DNA from: an uncultured bacterium
GTDB taxonomy: Bacteria; Patescibacteriota; Gracilibacteria; Absconditabacterales; Absconditicoccaceae
Reading direction: 5' to 3'
Length of the DNA stretch: 57,250 bases
Assembly: GCA_903904875.1 (NCBI GenBank)
Contig: CAIVEC010000003.1
Coordinates: forward strand, 1-57,250
The notes under the pieces are model-generated. The model saw only the letters and a list, made by a program, of their open reading frames with translations. It was not told the origin of the DNA and made no database searches. This document shows positions 30,273 through 41,016 of this stretch, in pieces (positions within the stretch are counted from its first letter, which is position 1; the number at the start of each line of letters is the position of its first letter). Both the position numbers and the translations under genes were made by a program.

Positions 30273-30848
30273 CTATTTTATACCATACATTCTTTGGCGG
30301 ATAATCAGCCAGGAACCAAAGAATATGATGATAGAACCCAATAAGCTGATACCAGGATATACGAGCTCCAAAGAGTTTTTACACCCCATAGCGGTATCCA
30401 CAAAGATGAGGGAATATCCGACAATCATGAGGAACCAAGGCAATAGCGGTTCAGTCTTTTTCTTGAAAAGGTTACCCATCATAGGGACAAAACCCAACGC
30501 TATGATTATCTGGATAACCATATTAGACCATAGTGCATTGCTCAACGCCCACACAATCAAACTGACGATACAGATGCCTATACAAACCCAATCAACAGGT
30601 GCAAGTGATTTCCGATCAGTTTTTTTGCTTTTTATTATACCGATGATCACGATAGCAAGTGCAGAACAAGGCATGATTGCTGGTGCGATCCAATATTCAG
30701 AGAATATCGTGTAGGTAAAGAAGTTTATCACGTCTGCTATCAGCCAGATAGCGAATGCAACAGGTGAAGGGATGAATTTCGTAACAAGGATATGACGAAT
30801 ATAGAAACAGACCGATGCGAATAAGATAATGAATTCTGCAGTTTTCAT
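30273..30848 (-). CDS. Multi-pass membrane protein of unknown function
   Basis: A 191-residue protein with six or seven hydrophobic segments and short polar loops (KSKKTDRKS, FKKKTEPL). It ends in a basic tail (RQRMYGIK). Its general shape recalls small PQ-loop or sugar-transporter-like proteins, but no PQ motif is visible. The frame is open to 30893, but a promoter at 30873-30900 overlaps that region, so the ATG at 30848 is the better start. No in-frame TGA is present, unlike most genes here. Confidence 0.7.
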   Translation of the reverse strand: MKTAEFIILFASVCFYIRHILVTKFIPSPVAFAIWLIADVINFFTYTIFSEYWIAPAIMPCSALAIVIIGIIKSKKTDRKSLAPVDWVCIGICIVSLIVWALSNALWSNMVIQIIIALGFVPMMGNLFKKKTEPLLPWFLMIVGYSLIFVDTAMGCKNSLELVYPGISLLGSIIIFFGSWLIIRQRMYGIK

Positions 30849-30872
30849 ATATGTTCTTTTTTGTTTTTTGCT

Positions 30873-30900
30873 CTTATATATATTTACTGACAAAAGTCAA
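30873..30900 (-). promoter_or_regulatory. Promoter of the membrane gene at 30273-30848 (twin copy 2)
   Basis: On the minus strand TTGACT and TATAAG are 16 bases apart, with the -10 about 25 bases before the ATG at 30848. It shares AGTTGACTTTT and TAAATATATATAAGA with its twin at 30190, apart from small changes. Confidence 0.7.
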
Positions 30901-30974
30901 CTCTGAGATTTTTTTCTTGTTTTCTTCATCATCTTCGTTACAGTTTCATTCAATATTTACCATTACAAAAATCC

Positions 30975-32360
30975 ATGAAGATCGTTTTAGTCTGAGCAGG
31001 ATGAACAGGAATGTCGGGCGTAGCAGGAATGCTGCATGATTTATGATATACCAATATCCACTGCATCGACGCAAATCAAAGTGAACTCACGGATAAGCTG
31101 AAAACTAAAGGTCTCAAAGTCATCATCGGCCATGGAAAATATAAAGTCCAGCTCTGAGATGTCGTCATTTATTCTGAAGCGACGGCGGAATGCGAGGAAG
31201 TGCGTGAAGCGAGAAAAATCATGAAAGCCAATAGGAAAGTGATGGTCATCCTGAATTATTTCCAATTTTTGGGAGAGATATCAAAATATTTCACCAGCGT
31301 AGGATTCGCAGGTACGAACGGGAAAAGTTCTTCCACTGCTCTAGCGATCCATACGGCAAAAAGATTGTTGCCGAATTTCGGATTGGGAATCTTGTGAGCG
31401 CTCGTGCCAGGGTTCAACACGGAAAGTTATGTAATCGACAAGAAAGCCACACCAGCAATCAAAAATATCTTCAACTATATTTTCACCGGCAAAGGACTCG
31501 ATTATGCAAACGTAAAAAAATATTTCTTCTTCGTCGAAGCGTGTGAATACAAAAGACACTTCTTGCATCTGGATTTGGACTACGCGGTAATTACGAGTCT
31601 AGAACTAGATCATGTGGACTATTATAAGAATTTAGCGGATTATATTTCAGCATTCAAAGAACTGACCAAAAAGACCAAACATTTCATTCTGATTCCCAAG
31701 ACACTGAATTTCCAATCCAAACTCTGAACGAACCCCAACATCAAAAAGATTCCTATCAAAGCGACTCCATTCAACCACATCCGATGAAAACATAATGATA
31801 TCAATGGCTCACTGACACTCGAACTTATGACGAGATTATGCAAGGAGCCGAAGACAAAAATATTGAGTACGATGAAAACATTTTGATGACTCCGAAGAAG
31901 ATTGGAATATCTGATCAACAACGAAAACGGAGCGAAGATATTCACGGATTACGGGCATATGGCCTCCTCTATCGAGTTCGGCTACATGGCATTGAAACAC
32001 AAATTTCCTGGCAAGAAATTATTCGTCATCTTCCAGCCGCATCAGATAAATAGAATTATATTATGACGGAAAGATTTTCAGAAAGCATTGAAAAAATATG
32101 ATCAGGTCATGATCTACGACATTTATGCTGCGAGAGAGAACATCAAGGATTTCATCGCTCATCATGCCTTCATCAAGAAAGAGAATATCACTACACTGAA
32201 CGACCTAGGCAAGCATTTCGCGAAGGAATGCTGAGGAACCTACACCACCGATTTCTCAGTCATCACTAAAGCAATTCAGAAAACGCAAAAAGACAGCGTA
32301 ATTGTTGTATATAGTGCCGGAGACATTGATTACAAATTAAGAAAATACCTAGGAAAATAA
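30975..32360 (+). CDS. murC: UDP-N-acetylmuramate--L-alanine ligase-like Mur ligase
   Basis: A 461-residue cytoplasmic ligase of peptidoglycan synthesis. MurC adds L-Ala to UDP-MurNAc using ATP. Motifs in order: the N-terminal Rossmann loop VGAGGTGMSGVAGML (three glycines are TGA), the ATP loop GTNGKSSS (residues 113-120), SLELDHVDYY, TDYGHMASSI, FQPHQINRII, DIYAARE and SAGDI. Together these fit MurC or the related Mpl better than MurD/E/F. Tandem TGA codons occur before the C-terminal domain. No other mur gene is in the window. A terminator follows at once. Confidence 0.85.
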
Positions 32361-32370
32361 TTTCTCACTA

Positions 32371-32400
32371 TAAAAAAATGGCCGATATGGCCATTTTTTA
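32371..32400 (+). terminator. Rho-independent terminator after murC
   Basis: AAAATGGCC pairs with GGCCATTTT around GATAT, followed by a T run. It is nearly symmetric and may also serve the convergent gene. Confidence 0.85.
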
Positions 32401-32422
32401 TTTATTTTTACATTAAAAGAAA

Positions 32423-33283
32423 TTACTTGATAATAGGACGAACAGGATAGATTTGTGATTTATCATCTTTACTAATTCATCAATAATATAATGTTGGTGC
32501 ATAAGGTCATGATCGCCATAATCCATACATTCGTGCTTTATCTTTATTATTTTCATTTTCTGTTGTTGAAGAATCATTAATTTCATTCTCTACCTCTGAA
32601 AACAACCAAATAGAGCCAGATTTTCACCAATCTCCGACCTCTCACTTAATATCACTAAAAGTATAAACTTTACCAGACAACTGTAAACCTAATATAGTAA
32701 TAAAAGCATATGATGACAATCTAGATTCATTACCTTCAAAATTAAGCGCCTCTATCGATTTAATACAATCATTTTTTCATGGGATCTTCATCCCTTGTTC
32801 AGCAAGAAGTTCATTTTGTTTTTTTAATGTATTGAACATAAAATATGTTTCCTGCATGTTTGAAAAAGCGTTACTAGGATTAGTTACCTTAGGATCACCT
32901 CCTACTGAATATGTAAAAATAGTTTTCTTATTTTGTTGGGCTTTGAGATTTTCTCTCGCTCGTTTTATTCCTCAAATTTCAATATAATTTGAATCATAAT
33001 TAATTGTTTCTAGTTTTTTGAAATTTTTATCCGTAAGCATCTTTTTTTCTTTAAGAGATTCTATTATTTTTTCTATATTCGCCTTATCATCAACTGTCAT
33101 GTTAGGTTTATTGAGCAAGTATTGTTCATACTTTGTTGTCGATTTTTCTGTAAGAAGCCCTTTAATAAGTTCATCTTTTTTGGTTTGAGAAAATTTTTTT
33201 AAATTTCTAATAGCAACAATATCCTCAGCTACTTCATGTCTCTTCTGTGCAAGTTCAATTTTTTTTGGATCTTTTACAGCCAT
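32423..33283 (-). CDS. Unknown protein with FISUMP-like C-terminal end
   Basis: A 286-residue protein. The first 100 residues are charged and helical (ELAQKRHEVAEDI, LKEKKMLTDKNFKKLE). The C-terminal part looks like a compact beta domain containing GEVGDWGKSGSIWLFSEV and ending YYGGISKDDKSQIYPVRPI. The YPVRP ending is typical of FISUMP/DUF1566-like lectin-fold domains, but the match is short. No signal peptide is visible. Six or so TGA codons encode glycines, including a Gly-Gly pair near the end. Its function is unknown. Confidence 0.7.
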
Positions 33284-33374
33284 GATGATAGATTAGTAAT
33301 AAATGGTATTATAAGTAATTATATACAAAAAAAATATATTGTCAAATTTTAACATATCGAATCAGTTATTAATT

Positions 33375-34022
33375 TTATTGCCTCTTATACAATCCTACAA
33401 GCTGCGATTGAGCGACTATTTTTCCTCACATCAGCTCTATCAATCTCTCTTTGGAGAATCCTGACGAGATGTCTAATTTTTCAGAAAGTGCGTAGAGTTT
33501 GAAAACATATCTATGCGTTCCGCTTGGCGGACATGGTGCTCACCATGCTTGCTCTCACCAGCTATTCTGTCCGAGGATTCATTGATCAAACGTATCTTGT
33601 GAGATGATAACATCACCAGTTTCAGGTAGTGGAATATTAGCGAGAAGCAAATGATCTCGTACGCCAGCAGGCGCGTCAGGATCATCGACAATAAGTGCTA
33701 AGCTTTTCGTGTCAGTCGGAATATCATCTATCGTTAAGATAGGAAAACGACCTTCCCCATCGCAGGTATATTGGAAAGGGATAAGTCCTTTATCGGTAAA
33801 GTCAGTGGAAATGTTCATTGTAATGGTTTGAATAGGTAAAATCGTTTGAGCAAAACGTCTTCCTGAAAAACAAAAAAATCCAGAGCCATCAGCGCTAGGA
33901 TTCCCGTGTTTGACTAAAGTATTACCATCACAGATCCGCGTATCTTCAGGAGATAGGAATCTCAGACCTGCAAGGACAAGTATACAAGCAACGATGATAA
34001 TGAGCCATATACGTTTTCTCAT
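33375..34022 (-). CDS. PEBP-family protein (YbhB/YbcL-like), membrane-anchored
   Basis: A 215-residue protein of the phosphatidylethanolamine-binding family. An N-terminal membrane anchor (IWLIIIVACILVLAGLRFL) is followed by the PEBP core: IPFQYTCDGEG, the signature LALIVDDPDAPAGVRDHLLL, and the C-terminal GPCPPSGTHRYVFKLYAL-like segment, where the G before APCPPSGTH is TGA. The ligand-site residues DPDAP and GxHRY are present. Bacterial members are of uncertain function. In-frame ATGs at 34037 and 34061 are possible; 34022 directly precedes the basic residues and the anchor. Confidence 0.85.
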
Positions 34023-34099
34023 ACCATGAATATACATTTCCGGCTTTTTTTTACAAATCAAATTGCTATATACGGATTACTTTACTTTGGAAACGAAGA

Positions 34100-35347
34100 A
34101 TGTTATTAGTCGGTGACATCCATATCAATACACGTTATCAGGATAAGATTCTGACCGGACTCAGAGACACTTTTTCCGCATATCCCGACGAAAAGACCAT
34201 TATCTTTTTCGGAGACTATGTCTACCATTTCGCGTACGACAGAAACGCATTGCTCCAACTGTATAAATTATTTCTCGAATTATTCGAACAAGGAAAAGAT
34301 ATCTACATCCTTTCAGGAAATCACGATCGATTGTGAAGTTCTTTCGTCTTCGAAGAAGCACAGAAAGCGTTTGATGTGCTCTTGCACGATAGATTTAAGG
34401 AACTCACCAAAGGCAAAGGGAAAGTGCATTTCGTAACGAAGCCATTAGTGCAGACAATAGAAGGCGAAGAGATATTATTACTGCCATTTTTTCTACCAGG
34501 TGAAAATGAATTAAGCAATTATAGTCCGAAAAACGAGAGGCTGAAATCCATCAGCGATTTCGCAAATCTGCTTCAGAAGTCGAACAACAAGCACGAAGCA
34601 TTTTCCTGATATATCAATAATTTTCTCGCTGAACAGATCGATAGAAATCCGAACCTCACGATTTTTCATCACTACTATATCAACGGAACACCATTTCCAT
34701 GACAGAAATCCAGATTCAATTACAAGGATGTGGCGTTGAATGAACAGTTTCTAGATATTCCAAGCATCAAGCTCATTTCTGGACACCTCCATCAACCGTT
34801 CACCCATACGAATTACTTGTGTCTAGGCAGCGTTCGATCGACAAGTTCGTTAGAAACTAATCAGAATAAATATATTTTTCACTACGACACGAAAAGCAAA
34901 AAAATCACGGCATTGCCCATCACTATTAACCAGCAAGTTATGATAAGAACCAAAGAAGCATTGACCGAAGCAGCATTACTGAAGGAATTGCAAGCCATCA
35001 ACGAAGCGAATAAAAAGTATTTCAGTTCGCCAGAATGGAATATCAGTTTCAAAGAAGATGTGAAACCCAACTTATCAAATATTTCACTGACCCTCAACGT
35101 CGAACATATCGATTACGACAAGATGGACGAACTCATCGATGCAGATCTCCGCAAATCATGCAAGGATATCAGGCTCAAGAAAGATATGGAGAATATGGAT
35201 TCTCTGCTGAATAGCTTCAAAGTCTCTTCGGAAGATCTCAACGGTTTCTCAGACCGGAAAAATATCCTGCAGGAATACATGCAAAAAAAATTCGGGAATG
35301 ATTACCCGAAATACGAAAAAGTTTTGAAAGAGATGAAGTTATTATAG
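34100..35347 (+). CDS. Calcineurin-like metallophosphoesterase (SbcD/Mre11-like)
   Basis: A 415-residue protein with the full metallophosphoesterase motif set. It has GDIH (Asp6, His8), FFGDY, GNHDR, IFHHYY and SGHLHQPF, so both metal ions can be bound. The order and spacing resemble SbcD/Mre11 nucleases. The C-terminal 160 residues are helical and charged. No SbcC-like ATPase is adjacent, so the nuclease role is inference. TGA encodes glycines after GNHDRL and in PFPGQ. It converges with the NlpC/P60-like gene, with four bases between the stops. Confidence 0.82.
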
Positions 35348-35351
35348 ATTC

Positions 35352-35936
35352 TTATGAAACAAACGGAGGAGCAAAAGAGATAGAAGTATATCAGTAATTT
35401 CAACGCAATTCGCTAGGAGATACTTTTCTGTATCCGACTCCTGCCAGTGATGCATCATAGATATAGAGCTCATTTGCAGTATAACTGGAGAGTATCCCTA
35501 CATGAGGACATACTCATTTTGGATTGAGAAAAAACAGCAAATCTCAAGCCTCGGGAGTTTTTCATTTGATAGCGAATGTATTACGAGCAGCGGGAGTGAG
35601 ATTACCATTGAGAGAATTTTTATACTTATTGTATATCCCATAGCTTTGAGAAACACCATCAAGTGAATGATCTCATATTTCATTAAATATTTTTTTGACA
35701 AAAGTATCACAAACATATGGATGCCCATACATAAGTTTTGGTTTTGCATCACTAATGGTTTTGGCTGTTTGCAACAATGATTGTATTTTATCAGTATATT
35801 CCTTCAGTTGAACAGCTTTGAGATCGGCTTCTGTCTTGTTTTTACCCATAACCTCGCGAGCTAAATCTTTCAGCTCAGCCCTAATTCATGGATTACCTGG
35901 TAGAATATTTTTGGAAGCTTCAAATGTTTTTGCCAT
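35352..35936 (-). CDS. NlpC/P60- or CHAP-like amidase
   Basis: A 194-residue protein with a papain-like cell-wall hydrolase pattern. It has the nucleophile Cys76 in HPYVCDTFVKKIF, then AGDLLFFLNPKG, the catalytic His145 in CPHVGILSSY and a following YIYDASL. This C...H order is that of NlpC/P60 and CHAP enzymes, which cut peptidoglycan peptides. No signal peptide is visible, which is unusual for a wall enzyme, so intracellular or non-classical export is open. TGA encodes glycines in EAGDLL and PKGVC. The helical N-terminus (residues 1-65) is unassigned. Confidence 0.75.
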
Positions 35937-35953
35937 GAGAACATATATTATTA

Positions 35954-36040
35954 TAAAACAAGTGTTAAATTTTAAGTGCTAAGTTCTAAATAGAAGAATT
36001 TTTTATTTAACACTTAGCATTTAGCACTTAGCATTATATT
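35954..36040. repeat. Heptad inverted-arm repeat (CTTAGCA theme)
   Basis: The left arm is GTGTTAA, ATTTTAA, GTGCTAA, GTTCTAA. The right arm is ACTTAGC, ATTTAGC, ACTTAGC. The arms are complementary across about 25 bases. Confidence 0.75.
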
Positions 36041-36667
36041 TTAGTAATCTTCCTCATTCTCTTCAGAAGTTTTTTTGTCCATATACTCTTTCACTACTTC
36101 GCTCAATGCTTCAGCGATGATAGACATCTTTTCATCAGCGATAGGAATGGCCTTATCGACTGAAGTCCCAGGCGAGAATTGTGTTTTGTATTTCAATATT
36201 TTTTCTGCCTCTCTCTTTGGATCATTGATATTTTCAAAGGGATATTCTATGCCATGTTCCAGTTTGATAGAGATATTTCATCTTGAAAACAGTTTATCCC
36301 AAAAGCTGTTCTGACTATTGGTGACGGTTTCTATTTTGTTCCGTTCGAAGAAATCCGTCTTGTATTCGAAGAGTCATTCCCGCATGAACATGGTGATGCC
36401 GCCCGCAGAAAGAATCAGTCAGTCTAAATAGATATTGAGGAAATCGATGATGTATTTTATGAAAAAGCCTATTCCGAGGATACCGAAAAACCAAGGCAGA
36501 TACGGCCGTATCATATATTTATCAAGGACAATAAAGAGTACATACAACACCAGCAGAAAAAGGAGCGTCCTCAAGGTAAGCTTGATGAAAACACTCGCAT
36601 TATGTCAGATGACATGAAAAATCTCGTCCACTTTTACATACCTTTTCATGATCTGTTTTCTCAGCAT
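36041..36667 (-). CDS. Two-pass membrane protein with PH-like cytoplasmic domain
   Basis: A 208-residue protein. A basic N-terminus (MLRKQIMKRYVKVDE) leads to two membrane segments (about residues 30-48 and 58-78). A beta-rich domain follows (LDGLILSAGGITMFMREG, IETVTNSQNSFWDKLFSRG, ISIKLEHGIEYPFENI), as in YdbS/YdbT-like bPH proteins. The C-terminal 60 residues are charged and helical. TGA supplies glycines in LDGLI, REGLF and SRGNI. It is similar in plan to the protein at 27370. Function unknown. Confidence 0.72.
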
Positions 36668-36705
36668 ATTTTATGAATAAACGACTAAACATAGGAATGT
36701 AGCGT

Positions 36706-36954
36706 CTATTTTTTCTTTTTAGTTACTGGCTTGGCAGCTAGAGAAGCCATTTTTTTCTGTTTTTCCAAGAATTTCTCCATTCTTCCCTTCACGACTTTCT
36801 TGATTACTTTATCCTTATTGAACGCTGGATGGCATTGATAGCAGGTTTCCACTTTGATAGGACCGGGAACAGTGGTATTGACGGTGAATTTCGCGCCACA
36901 GATACATTGCACTTCCACGTCCTTGAAATAATTTCCGTGTATTCACTTTTTCAT
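36706..36954 (-). CDS. rpmE: 50S ribosomal protein L31
   Basis: An 82-residue large-subunit protein. It starts MKKGIHGNYFKDVEVQCICG, where the G of KKGI is TGA. It keeps the zinc-type Cys pairs CICG and CYQCHPAF, followed by NKDK. The Lys-rich C-terminal extension (about 30 residues) is longer than usual. Starting at an internal codon, as a standard-code reading would do, loses the conserved N-terminus. It lies downstream of ndk on the same strand. Confidence 0.94.
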
Positions 36955-36982
36955 TGATAATAATGTAACAAATTAAAAAGAT

Positions 36983-37059
36983 TATGGTTACAGGTCTCAG
37001 GTTACAAGTTACAGGTTTAAAATATCTTGCTCCCTGTTTCCTGCGCCTTGCTCCTGTTA
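36983..37059. repeat. Heptad repeat (GGTTACA / CTCCCTG themes)
   Basis: GGTTACA, GGTCTCA, GGTTACA, AGTTACA and then CTCCCTG, TTTCCTG, CGCCTTG, CTCCTG. The two parts have different words. It lies between ndk and rpmE. Confidence 0.65.
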
Positions 37060-37064
37060 TGTAA

Positions 37065-37568
37065 TTAACGAGTGTATAATTTATGCATAGGATCATAATC
37101 GAACAATTCATCTTTTTTGAACCGATGTTTGATTTCCGCTTCAGCCTCTTCTACGTCTCCAGAAGCATGAATAAGATTCGGCACACCGATATTTTGTTTA
37201 TCTCCATAGGCAAATGACATATGTGCATAATCTCCTCTGATAGTGCCGGGAGCTGCAGCTTTCGGTTCGGTTGTTCCTACAAGTTTACGGACATATTCTA
37301 CGATTTCCACTCCCTCGAGCACGATAGCGATCATAGGTCCTTTGCTCATCATTTCAAGCGTAACATCAAATGCTTTTTGTCCGCGTCTGGAAATCATCTT
37401 TCCAAGCGTTTCATAGTGATGATAGAGGAAATCCTTATCAGGACGGACCATTTTCATGCCGACGATATGGAGCCCTGCTCTTTCGAAACGGGAGATGATC
37501 TCTCCGACAACACTACGACCTACACTATCCGGCTTCAATACAACCAAAGTTCTCTGTATATGAGTCAT
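37065..37568 (-). CDS. ndk: Nucleoside diphosphate kinase
   Basis: A 167-residue enzyme that moves the terminal phosphate from NTPs to NDPs through a phospho-His. It has QRTLVVLKPDSVGR at the start, VLEGVEIVEYVRKLVG, and the phospho-His in NLIHASGDVEEAEAEI. The usual H-G/A-S-D-S is HASGD here, a one-residue variation next to the catalytic His. It is about 25 residues longer than typical Ndk, with extra residues before the active-site loop and at the C-terminus. The start is the ATG at 37568; the frame is open to 37637, but that extension is hydrophobic and not conserved. Confidence 0.93.
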   Translation of the reverse strand: MTHIQRTLVVLKPDSVGRSVVGEIISRFERAGLHIVGMKMVRPDKDFLYHHYETLGKMISRRGQKAFDVTLEMMSKGPMIAIVLEGVEIVEYVRKLVGTTEPKAAAPGTIRGDYAHMSFAYGDKQNIGVPNLIHASGDVEEAEAEIKHRFKKDELFDYDPMHKLYTR

Positions 37569-37655
37569 TTCTATCAATAACAAAAAAATAAATAGGTTTT
37601 TGATTATTACTGTTTTACTGGGGATTTTCAAGCTCAATTGACCACTATTTTTATG

Positions 37656-37683
37656 TTGAAAAGCTCGGTATATTAGTTATACC
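37656..37683 (+). promoter_or_regulatory. Promoter of the SLH protein gene
   Basis: TTGAAA and TATACC are 16 bases apart, about 37 bases before the ATG at 37720. Confidence 0.5.
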
Positions 37684-37719
37684 TTTTTTTGAGCATTTTA
37701 TCTTATATATATTTTTTCC

Positions 37720-39468
37720 ATGCATAAAAAATTACTCTGAATATTTTTCGCAGTGACAGCGCTCATTCTCGTTTTTCCTGTCAAAGCGGAAACGACCGGA
37801 AATTTCCAGATTGTCATAGATCCGGTGACTCATAAGATAACCATCGTCATGAATACGGGTTCGACAGCTACCACAGGGACGACAACCACAGGAACAGTGA
37901 ATACGTGAACGATAGTAAATACATGAACGGCAACGAACACAGGAAATACGACGACATATACAGGAACGGAATTCCAGCAAGCGCTTGCATGGATGTACGC
38001 CAACGGATTGACGAAATACAGCAATGAAACCGACTATAGGGCAGATGACGGACTCACCAGGGAAGAAGCGGCAAAAATCATAGGCCAGGCTTTCGTTACG
38101 CTCGGCTACAGCCAAGAGACCAAGAATAATAGCTGTAATTTTACTGATTCCAGCGAAATGGATCCGACGCTTGCCAACTTCATATTGAATTCATGTAAAC
38201 GAGGTATTTTCAAAGGGACAACCGATAACAAATTCTTGCCGACAGAGAAACTCACCAGACCGCAAGCTATGGCATTATTAGTAAGGATTTTTGAAGGAAA
38301 AGTATCCAACGAAAGCAGGATTCCTCGATGGGGAGATTATTATGTGAAAGGACAAGCTATGTGACTCACGACACTGAATAATCAAACAGCTTTTGATAGC
38401 TATATCACCAGAAGAGAGATGGCTATCTATATACGGAGACTCAAAGAGATAGCCACCAACGAAACTATCAAAGCTATGATGCTCAGCAGATTATCCGGAC
38501 TCGGAACTACAGGACAAAGCTTCAATAGCGGAATGCTCGACAACTTTGGGACACTAGCGGATTCACTCAGCATAAACAATGATCCTGAATTGCTTGAAGC
38601 GATCAGACGGATGAACGACAACGGATTGACCAGCTACAAGACCATTCCTGAATATCAGCCTTTCGCAATCCTCAACAGGGAACAGGCAGCGAAGATATTG
38701 ACCATGTTCGCCGGCATATTCAACTTCACCACATCAGGAACCATAACGAACGATTGTAATTTCCAAGACATCTCTTCAACGGATGCATCATTGACGGCGT
38801 ATGTGCAGCAAGCATGCCAGCTCGGCATCATGAAATGATCGAACGGATATTTCAATCCAAAAAACACCATGTACAAGTCGGAATTCATCGCAGCCATCAT
38901 AAGACTTTTCCAAGGAGGAAAACTCGATGAGAGCGTCTCGCCTCGATGGAAGAATTATTTTGAGAAAGCGCAGGATATAGGCATGATCGGACCTGCTGAT
39001 GCAGTGACCTTCGAGAATCCTATCACCAGATACGAAGTGGCGTTGTTCTTGTATAGATTCAAAGTGAAATACCAGATCACGCAGAATCTCAATAATAATA
39101 CCATCGAAAATCAGATCGTCAGCACGGTTCCAGGATCCATCACTACAGGAACCAATAATATGCCTGAGTCCGATGTGTACGTGGATATGAATTTACTGCA
39201 GAATGGAAACTTAGACATAGGATATATAGAGATATTCGGACAGAGATACAAAGTCGTGAAATCCAAAACGGAGATATATCTCACCAACAACATCGCACGA
39301 TACGGAGACCTCTTCTCACTCGATACAGAAACGAAAATAGGGACGACGAGCTTTATCGTCAGTAACCTCTCGCTCCTGGATGGAACAATCAGGATAGGAG
39401 ATACTACATTTACCATCAGTCCTATCAGCAATACTAACGCGTATTATAAGATCAACAAGACTAAATAA
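37720..39468 (+). CDS. Secreted S-layer-homology (SLH) domain protein
   Basis: A 582-residue exported protein. The signal peptide is LLGIFFAVTALILVFPVKA. A Thr/Gly linker (TGTVNTGTIVNTG) follows, then SLH-like repeats at about residues 85-140, 145-200, 290-345, 350-400 and 410-445 (for example LTREEAAKIIGQAF, LTRPQAMALLVRIFEG, LNREQAAKILTMFAG, ITRYEVALFLYRF). SLH domains bind wall-linked pyruvylated polymers. Internal repeat comparison aligns LAWMYANGLTKY (TGG) with AI-R-(CGG)-MNDNGLTSY, supporting CGG=Trp. The C-terminal 120 residues form an unassigned beta domain. A CsaB-like gene is encoded at 22905. Confidence 0.88.
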
Positions 39469-39493
39469 TTTTTATTCTTTTTACAAAAACATC

Positions 39494-39898
39494 ATGGCAA
39501 CCAAACCAACAGCTACAAAATCTCACGGACGAAGCGTGCTTAGGATCTATTTTCTTCTCATGACCCTCGTAGGAGTGATCGGGACATTAGTCGCCTTAGG
39601 ATTTTTTCTATATACCGTAGGCAAGAAAGTAATCATCACCAACAACGAATATATCGTAGGAGAAAGATATTACGAATTGGATCAGTGTTCGAATACCGTA
39701 GTTGCGGACACCAAAACAGTCAAACCGACAGACGCAGAGATAGCGAAATGCAAGGAAGAGAAGAAAGTGACGCTCATCCAGGCAAGGAACGCATTATTCA
39801 AGGAAGATATGCTCAGCGGAGCAATCCGGACGCTATTGTTCTTCGTATTATTGATGGTGCACTACCCAAGATTTATGAGATTTAACAAGAAGGACTAA
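39494..39898 (+). CDS. Small two-pass membrane protein
   Basis: A 134-residue protein. A basic N-terminus (KPTATKSHGRS) is followed by a membrane segment (about residues 19-45), a soluble loop with two Cys (DQCSNTV, AKCKEEK) and a second membrane segment (about residues 109-122). It ends HYPRFMRFNKKD. I do not recognise the family. It starts 25 bases after the SLH gene on the same strand and is probably cotranscribed. It may assist export or anchoring of that protein; this is a guess from position. Confidence 0.75.
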   Translation: MATKPTATKSHGRSVLRIYFLLMTLVGVIGTLVALGFFLYTVGKKVIITNNEYIVGERYYELDQCSNTVVADTKTVKPTDAEIAKCKEEKKVTLIQARNALFKEDMLSGAIRTLLFFVLLMVHYPRFMRFNKKD

Positions 39899-39905
39899 TC
39901 AAAAA

Positions 39906-40046
39906 CAATGAGTGCTAAGTTTTAAGTTCTAAGTTGTAAATAAAAGATTTGTCTTTGTATGAACTATTGTAATGTACGATAGTCTATAATAAAACGAATA
40001 CATACACTTAACACTTAGCATTTAACATTTAGCATTTTAGTATCGA
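39906..40046. repeat. Heptad inverted-arm repeat with conserved core
   Basis: The left arm is GTGCTAA, GTTTTAA, GTTCTAA, GTTGTAA. The right arm is ACTTAAC, ACTTAGC, ATTTAAC, ATTTAGC. The core AACTATTGTAATGTACGATAGT at about 39962-39983 is palindromic and recurs in other copies. Confidence 0.8.
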
Positions 40047-40049
40047 AGT

Positions 40050-40991
40050 ATGGAAGTGAAAAAAATCAACACAGGCAAGCTTTTGAACATCAATCACACA
40101 TGAAGACCGGATACGTTCGACGAATTCATCGGACAGGAACATATCAAAGGAGTCGTGAAGACAGCCATAGAAAGCGGGAAAAAAAGGAAGTGACATATGG
40201 GACACATCTTATTTTCCGGTCCCAGCGGATTCGGGAAGACGACGATGGCGCACATCATTTCGAAACAAGGACAGGTGAACATCAAAGCCGTGACATGATA
40301 CGCGATAACGAAACCCTCGGAGATCATAAGCATCTTGAACACGCTCGAGACCTGAGATATCTTCTTCATCGACGAGATCCACAGATTGAAGCCGAACATC
40401 GAGGAAGTATTGTATATCGCGATGGAAGATTTCGTCATCGATATGGTGATGCCGGAATGAGGTAATGTCAGGATCCCGATCAATCCATTCACGCTTATCG
40501 GCGCAACGACGAAATCCGAGATGCTGAGCCAGCCTATCAAGAACAGATTCGTCTACCATTTCCATTTCATGGAATACACGCCGGACGAAAAAGAAGTCAT
40601 GATCAGAAAATATCTAGATAAATACGAGATAAAGACCAGTGATGAAGTTGTGAAAAAAATCAGTGAAAAGGTCGGCGCAGTGCCGAGAGAGATCCATAAT
40701 CTCTGCATCAAGATACGTGACTTCGTCATAACCAAATCAAAGGAAAAGACCTTGACTGATTCACTTCGAGAGGAATTCCTCAAACACAGCCAGATCGAAG
40801 AAGGCGGCATGACTCCCCTTCACGCCAAATATCTGGAAATACTGGAAAAAGCTGACAGACCGATGTGAGTAAAAGCCATCGCTGTGCAATTAGGAATCAA
40901 TGAAAAGGCAGTCGAAGAGGATGTAGAACCGTTGTTATTGAAATTAGGCAAGATTGAAAAATCATGAGCGGGAAGGATTTTAGTTTCGTAA
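40050..40991 (+). CDS. ruvB: Holliday junction branch migration helicase RuvB
   Basis: A 313-residue AAA+ motor that drives branch migration with RuvA. It has [16 protein letters not shown], the Walker A loop GPSGFGKTT (residues 57-65), the Walker B segment [11 protein letters not shown], the GATTKSEML sensor and the Arg finger segment QPIKNRF. The C-terminal winged-helix part includes [12 protein letters not shown] and IEKSGAGRILVS. TGA encodes Gly in HTGRPD, RKGHM, VTGYA and PEGGN. The protein is slightly short, and the sensor-2 region is divergent. The start is the ATG at 40050, right after a heptad repeat. Confidence 0.92.
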
Positions 40992-41016
40992 TTTTTTTTA
41001 CTTTTAATATATCACA

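Noticed and set aside
30849-30893. Upstream start of the membrane gene at 30273
   Set aside because: The extension overlaps a clear promoter, so the ATG at 30848 is preferred.
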